From contig DCKW01000081.1 of assembly GCA_002320485.1 (NCBI GenBank), positions 1 through 9,152 on the forward strand: DNA of 9,152 nt. Reading direction: 5' to 3'. The DNA comes from Micavibrio sp. UBA1664 (lineage in GTDB: Bacteria > Pseudomonadota > Alphaproteobacteria > Micavibrionales > UBA1664). Shown here one piece after another: positions 6,185 to 9,152 of the stretch. The notes below the pieces were generated by a model. The model was not told the DNA's origin, searched no databases, and was given only the letters and a program-made list of their open reading frames with translations. How positions within the stretch are numbered: the stretch's first letter is position 1; each line of letters begins with the position of its first letter. Both the position numbers and the translations under genes were made by a program.

Positions 6185-6652
6185 TTATATATAGGGGTTT
6201 TTTATACCCATGTCCTCTAATAATTTTATCTCAACGGCTTCCATTTCTTCTGCCTCATCATCATCGATATGATCATATCCCAAAAGGTGAAGAATCCCAT
6301 GGATAAGGATGTGCATAAAATGTGCATAAAATTCTTTATCCTGTAAATCGGCTTCAGTATGTAGCGTTGTAAAAGATATTGCAATATCGCCTAAAAACAA
6401 ATCATCGCCTGATGGGAATGACAATACATTTGTCGGTGTATCTTTAGAACGGAAATCATTATTCAATTGCCTTATGCGGTCGTCATCGGTCAGCAGAATG
6501 CTGACATTTTCTTCACCGGATAAGACGGTATTTAAAACAGTTTCCAAGGCATTTTGCAACTTGTCACAATCATGCCATTTATCGCAATCGATAAGAATTT
6601 CCGCGTGATCAAATGCCATGCATAAATCATCAATATTATCGGAATCAGTCAT
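6185..6652 (-). CDS. ybeY: Endoribonuclease YbeY (16S rRNA maturation, UPF0054)
   Basis: A 155-residue member of the YbeY metalloprotein family, involved in 16S rRNA 3'-end processing and 70S ribosome quality control. The metal-binding signature HGILHLLGYDH is at 118-128, with the three ligands H118, H122 and H128 all present. The other conserved block LNNDFRSKDTPTNVLSFP is at 63-80, containing the conserved Arg at 68, and LGDIAIS is at 87-93. Length is normal. Its ATG lies inside the end of phoH: the overlap is ATGACTGA (8 nt), where the phoH stop TGA is read one frame away, which points to translational coupling. No separate Shine-Dalgarno is seen. Between its stop and corC are 20 nt. The phoH-ybeY pair is found across bacteria and identification is firm. 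Confidence 0.96.
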   Translation of the reverse strand: MTDSDNIDDLCMAFDHAEILIDCDKWHDCDKLQNALETVLNTVLSGEENVSILLTDDDRIRQLNNDFRSKDTPTNVLSFPSGDDLFLGDIAISFTTLHTEADLQDKEFYAHFMHILIHGILHLLGYDHIDDDEAEEMEAVEIKLLEDMGIKNPYI

Positions 6653-7607
6653 GTTTTTTCAAAGCATTAGCCATGTCGTACGCCTGTACGATCTGGCTAA
6701 CCAATTTATGACGAATGACATCGCGATTACCAAAAGTGATAACCGCCATACCTTGAATGTTGCGTAATGTGTCAAGCGCATCACGCAAACCGCTACGGAC
6801 ACCTCGAGGAAGATCTGTCTGTGTAGGATCACCTGTAATAATCATTTTTCCGTTTTCGCCGATACGTGTCAGAACCATTTTCATTTGTTCGGGAGTGGTG
6901 TTTTGCGCCTCATCCAAAATGATAACGGCATTTTTCAAAGTGCGTCCGCGCAAGAAAGCCAATGGCGCAACCTCAATGATATTTTTTTCAAGAAATTTTT
7001 CTACCTTGTCCATCGGCAGCATTTCATAAAGGGCATCATAAAGCGGGCGGAGATAAGGGTCGACCTTTTCCTTCATGTCACCAGGTAAAAACCCAAGTTT
7101 TTCACCGGCTTCAATGGCAGGGCGCGAAAGGATAATACGTTTTGTTTCGCCTTTTTCCAGCATCATGGCGGCATAAGCGACCGCTAGATAGGTTTTCCCT
7201 GTTCCGGCAGGCCCGACCCCGAAGATCAGATCGTTTTTGCCCATACTTTCAATGAAGGCGGATTGCATAAATGTACGGGCGGTTACTGTAGCCTTATGGG
7301 TGGCAATACTGGCCGCCTTTTTCTGATCAATATGCTCAAGTTCGGCCTTTACATCATCTACAGAGATATCGCCTTTTTTCGCCAAAGGTATAAGGGATTC
7401 CAGTATACCGCGCAAGTGATACAGGTTACCTGTATCGCCTTGTAACATAAAACCAACGGAATCATTAAGAATATGCGCCTGAAATTCCTTTTCCAGAAAA
7501 GACAGATTTTCATTATTGATGCCGCAAATTGTGCGTTTTATAGCAACGGGATCATCCTTTGGGGAGAGTAGGGCTGTGAGGTCAAAAAGCGTATGGTCTT
7601 TTGTCAT
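6645..7607 (-). CDS. phoH: PhoH-family ATPase (PhoH-like / YbeZ)
   Basis: A 320-residue cytoplasmic P-loop NTPase of the PhoH/YbeZ type. The Walker A motif is GPAGTGKT (132-139), Walker B is VIILDEAQN (228-236), and the third motif TGDPTQTDLP (258-267) and RGVRSGLRDAL (268-278) follow. RPAIEAGEKLGFLPGD (162-177) is the strongly conserved segment between the Walker motifs. The N-terminal 110 residues are the variable YbeZ-type extension. YbeZ-type proteins are thought to work with YbeY in RNA metabolism, which the 8-nt overlap with ybeY supports; the exact activity is unsettled, and 'phosphate starvation-inducible' in many labels is a historical name. It is the first gene of the phoH-ybeY-corC-lnt cluster. 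No Shine-Dalgarno precedes the ATG; an extended -10 element lies so close (7619-7627) that the mRNA might be nearly leaderless. Confidence 0.95.
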   Translation of the reverse strand: MTKDHTLFDLTALLSPKDDPVAIKRTICGINNENLSFLEKEFQAHILNDSVGFMLQGDTGNLYHLRGILESLIPLAKKGDISVDDVKAELEHIDQKKAASIATHKATVTARTFMQSAFIESMGKNDLIFGVGPAGTGKTYLAVAYAAMMLEKGETKRIILSRPAIEAGEKLGFLPGDMKEKVDPYLRPLYDALYEMLPMDKVEKFLEKNIIEVAPLAFLRGRTLKNAVIILDEAQNTTPEQMKMVLTRIGENGKMIITGDPTQTDLPRGVRSGLRDALDTLRNIQGMAVITFGNRDVIRHKLVSQIVQAYDMANALKKHD

Positions 7608-7618
7608 TTACTAATTAA

Positions 7619-7627
7619 AGTATAGCA
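7619..7627 (-). promoter_or_regulatory. Candidate extended -10 promoter element for phoH
   Basis: On the minus strand TGCTATACT (7627-7619) is an extended -10 (TGn plus TATACT, five of six consensus matches). I see no convincing -35 hexamer at the right distance (ATGAAA at 17 bp). The start site would fall near 7612, about 5 nt before the phoH ATG. The whole miaB-phoH gap (7608-7675, 68 bp) is very AT-rich and holds no terminator-like hairpin, so read-through from miaB is also possible. Confidence 0.4.
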
Positions 7628-7675
7628 TTAAAAGTTAATAATTTCATTAAATATTGAATAATTTAAATATGTCAT

Positions 7676-9037
7676 TTAAGCGGCAGCTTCATATAATATC
7701 AAATCACCTGTCAAGGATTTCCCGTTCGTGCCTGTAATTCGTACGGTTTCAATCTGCCCGTTCAGTCGCGAATTCCCTGTTACATGAACAGCCTGATTGT
7801 AAGGCGTACGACCGTGAAGCTGTCCTTCGCGGGGTGTGCCGTCAAATAACACAGATAAATCCATGCCGATCGTTTGTTCGTTAAAGGCACGCATTTGATC
7901 GGCGAGAAGAGCTTGCAAACGTTGTAGCCTTTCATCTTTTATATCTTCCCGTATAAGGCCGCCCATCGTGGCCGCCGGCGTTCCCGGACGTTGGGAATAT
8001 TTAAAGGAATAAGCGGATGAGTAATTAACCTGCCTTACCAGATCCATTGTATCTTCAAAATCTTGATCGGTTTCTCCCGGGAATCCGACGATAAAGTCAC
8101 CGCTAATTGCAATATCAGGACGGACCTTTCTAAAACGCTCGATAATGTCAAAATACATGTCGCGTTCATGTTTCCTGTTCATGGCCTTAAGTATTTTATT
8201 CGAGCCGGATTGAACCGGTAAATGCAAATAAGGCATGATTTTCGTATGGGCATGGGCATCAATTAAATCCTGCTCCATATCGCGCGGGTGGGAGGTGGTA
8301 TAGCGAATACGCTCGATACCATCAATCTCTGCTGCCAGCAACATAAGATCCGCCAACGATTGCGTTTCACCTTTTGCATTAATCCCGTGAAAGGCGTTAA
8401 CATTCTGTCCGAGGAAAGAAATCTCACGTACACCCTGATCACGTAATTGCTTTACTTCGTCAATAATAGCTTCAACCCGGCGGGAGTATTCTGCCCCACG
8501 TGTGTATGGAACCACACAGAATGTACAAAATTTATCGCATCCTTCCTGAACCGCCAAAAAAGCTGTCGGACCTGTCGCCAAGGTCTCTTCAGGGAGTTTG
8601 TCAAATTTGTCTTCTTCATCAAATTCAGTATTGATAACACGGTCCTTACCATATGCGCCTGTTGCCTGGGCCACCATTTCGGGTAAGGTTCCATAAGTTT
8701 GCGGACCGAAAACCATATCAACATAGGGTGCACGTTCAGCAATGAAATCACCCTCGGCTTGCGCAACGCAGCCCGCGACTGCCATAATGGTTTTGCGGCC
8801 TTCGGCTTGCCCTTCATCCTTGAATTTTTTTAATCGTCCGAGTTCCGAAAAAACTTTATCCGTGGCTTTCTCACGAATATGGCAGGTATTTAAAATAATC
8901 ATGTCCGCGCCCTCGGGCCCGTCAACCTGCTTATAACCCATTGGAGCCAGCACATCCGCCATCTTGCGGCTGTCATAAACATTCATCTGGCAGCCCCAGG
9001 TTTTAATAAATAATTTTTTGGTATTGGACATTGTCAT
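7676..9037 (-). CDS. miaB: tRNA-2-methylthio-N6-dimethylallyladenosine synthase MiaB
   Basis: A radical-SAM methylthiotransferase that converts i6A37 to ms2i6A37 in tRNAs reading UNN codons. The N-terminal UPF0004 domain carries the auxiliary-cluster cysteines C16 (WGCQMN), C52 (LNTCHIREKA) and C90 (AGCVAQ). The radical-SAM cluster motif is CDKFCTFC at 167-174 (CxxxCxxC), followed by VVPYTRG and EISFLGQNVNAF (205-216). LHLPVQSGSN (271-280), GDFIVGFPGET (313-323) and FKYSQRPGTPAA (345-356) are family hallmarks. A C-terminal TRAM domain occupies about 388-450 (LHGRTPYNQAVHV at 407-419). At 453 residues the length is normal and all six cluster cysteines are present. Two ATGs are possible, at 9037 and 9031 (residue 3); neither has a Shine-Dalgarno. 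It is divergent from the gene starting at 9095 and 68 bp upstream of phoH. Confidence 0.97.
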   Translation of the reverse strand: MTMSNTKKLFIKTWGCQMNVYDSRKMADVLAPMGYKQVDGPEGADMIILNTCHIREKATDKVFSELGRLKKFKDEGQAEGRKTIMAVAGCVAQAEGDFIAERAPYVDMVFGPQTYGTLPEMVAQATGAYGKDRVINTEFDEEDKFDKLPEETLATGPTAFLAVQEGCDKFCTFCVVPYTRGAEYSRRVEAIIDEVKQLRDQGVREISFLGQNVNAFHGINAKGETQSLADLMLLAAEIDGIERIRYTTSHPRDMEQDLIDAHAHTKIMPYLHLPVQSGSNKILKAMNRKHERDMYFDIIERFRKVRPDIAISGDFIVGFPGETDQDFEDTMDLVRQVNYSSAYSFKYSQRPGTPAATMGGLIREDIKDERLQRLQALLADQMRAFNEQTIGMDLSVLFDGTPREGQLHGRTPYNQAVHVTGNSRLNGQIETVRITGTNGKSLTGDLILYEAAA

Positions 9038-9058
9038 GATGTCAGGTTAAACCATAAT
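9031..9058 (+). promoter_or_regulatory. Candidate promoter for the rightward gene at 9095
   Basis: TTGTCA (9031-9036, five of six consensus matches) and CATAAT (9053-9058, five of six) are spaced 16 bp apart on the plus strand. Transcription would start near 9065, leaving a leader of about 30 nt. The -35 element lies on the first codons of miaB, and the -10 sits within the spacer of the proposed miaB promoter, so the two would compete. Confidence 0.45.
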
Positions 9059-9075
9059 TAAAGGATGAAAATCAA
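9046..9075 (-). promoter_or_regulatory. Candidate promoter for miaB
   Basis: On the minus strand TTGATT (9075-9070), preceded by C, and TTTAAC (9051-9046) are spaced 18 bp apart. The -35 region CTTGATTTT-C/T-ATC is nearly identical to that of the proposed rimP promoter. The -10 is weak (four of six), and the start site would fall only 2-3 nt before the miaB ATG, which would make the transcript essentially leaderless. Confidence 0.35.
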
Positions 9076-9094
9076 GAATAATTGAAAGAAAGCT

Positions 9095-9152
9095 ATGACA
9101 AAACCGACTTTATTGGCATTATGCGCCCTGTTTCCGGACCAGATGGAAAAAC
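9095..9152 (+). CDS. Start of a rightward gene, function uncertain (possibly a D-2-hydroxyacid dehydrogenase)
   Basis: An ATG at 9095 opens a frame to the window edge: 19 codons, MTKPTLLALCALFPDQMEK. It is preceded by a weak purine-rich GAAAG and by a good promoter candidate, and it is divergent from miaB, all consistent with a real gene start. The pattern of a short charged start, a hydrophobic beta strand and then a proline followed by a helix beginning near QMEK resembles the N-terminus of D-isomer-specific 2-hydroxyacid dehydrogenases. Nineteen residues are too few to establish that, and it is offered as a guess only. Confidence 0.5.
   Translation, partial: MTKPTLLALCALFPDQMEK

Noticed and set aside
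6181..6212. Perfect -10 TATAAT (6189-6184) and a GGGT/ACCC hairpin at the end of ybeY, suggesting an internal corC promoter or terminator
   Set aside because: There is no -35 at 16-18 bp (CATGGG) and no TGn extension; the hairpin has only 4 bp and is followed by TATATA, not a U-tract. The -10 includes the ybeY stop codon, so chance in AT-rich DNA is likely.

Overview
The window looks like a conserved, chromosomal stretch of an alphaproteobacterium. The gene order miaB - phoH - ybeY - corC - lnt - XRE regulator - metK - trmB - rimP - nusA, all on the minus strand, is from memory an alphaproteobacterial arrangement, with an XRE-type regulator between lnt and metK. The DNA is moderately AT-rich by eye and genes are tightly packed. 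The genus cannot be named from the sequence alone. There is no sign of mobile elements, CRISPR arrays, tRNA or rRNA genes.

Layout in transcription order (right to left). At the right edge a plus-strand gene begins at 9095 and runs out of the window. It is divergent from miaB (tRNA ms2i6A37 methylthiotransferase), across a 57-bp gap that seems to hold two overlapping, opposed promoters. After a 68-bp AT-rich gap come phoH, ybeY, corC and lnt, which overlap or nearly abut and probably form one operon (PhoH ATPase, YbeY rRNA endonuclease, CBS-domain CorC-like protein, apolipoprotein N-acyltransferase). A 169-bp AT-rich gap with a good promoter candidate and inverted repeats precedes the XRE regulator, metK (S-adenosylmethionine synthetase) and trmB (tRNA m7G46 methyltransferase). 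A 100-bp gap with a promoter candidate and a strong intrinsic terminator precedes rimP (30S maturation) and nusA (transcription elongation/termination factor), which runs off the left edge.

The genes share a translation and RNA-maturation theme: MiaB and TrmB modify tRNA, MetK supplies the SAM both use, YbeY and RimP act on 16S rRNA or the 30S subunit, and NusA acts in transcription and rRNA antitermination. CorC and Lnt are envelope functions commonly carried in the same cluster.

The most notable signal is the terminator hairpin that ends only 9 nt before the rimP start codon, downstream of its own promoter candidate. It has the architecture of an attenuator controlling rimP-nusA. Also of note are an Lnt that stops just after the nitrilase domain, without the usual C-terminal membrane helix, and a near-absence of Shine-Dalgarno sequences except at nusA. 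I see no previously undescribed multi-gene system here.
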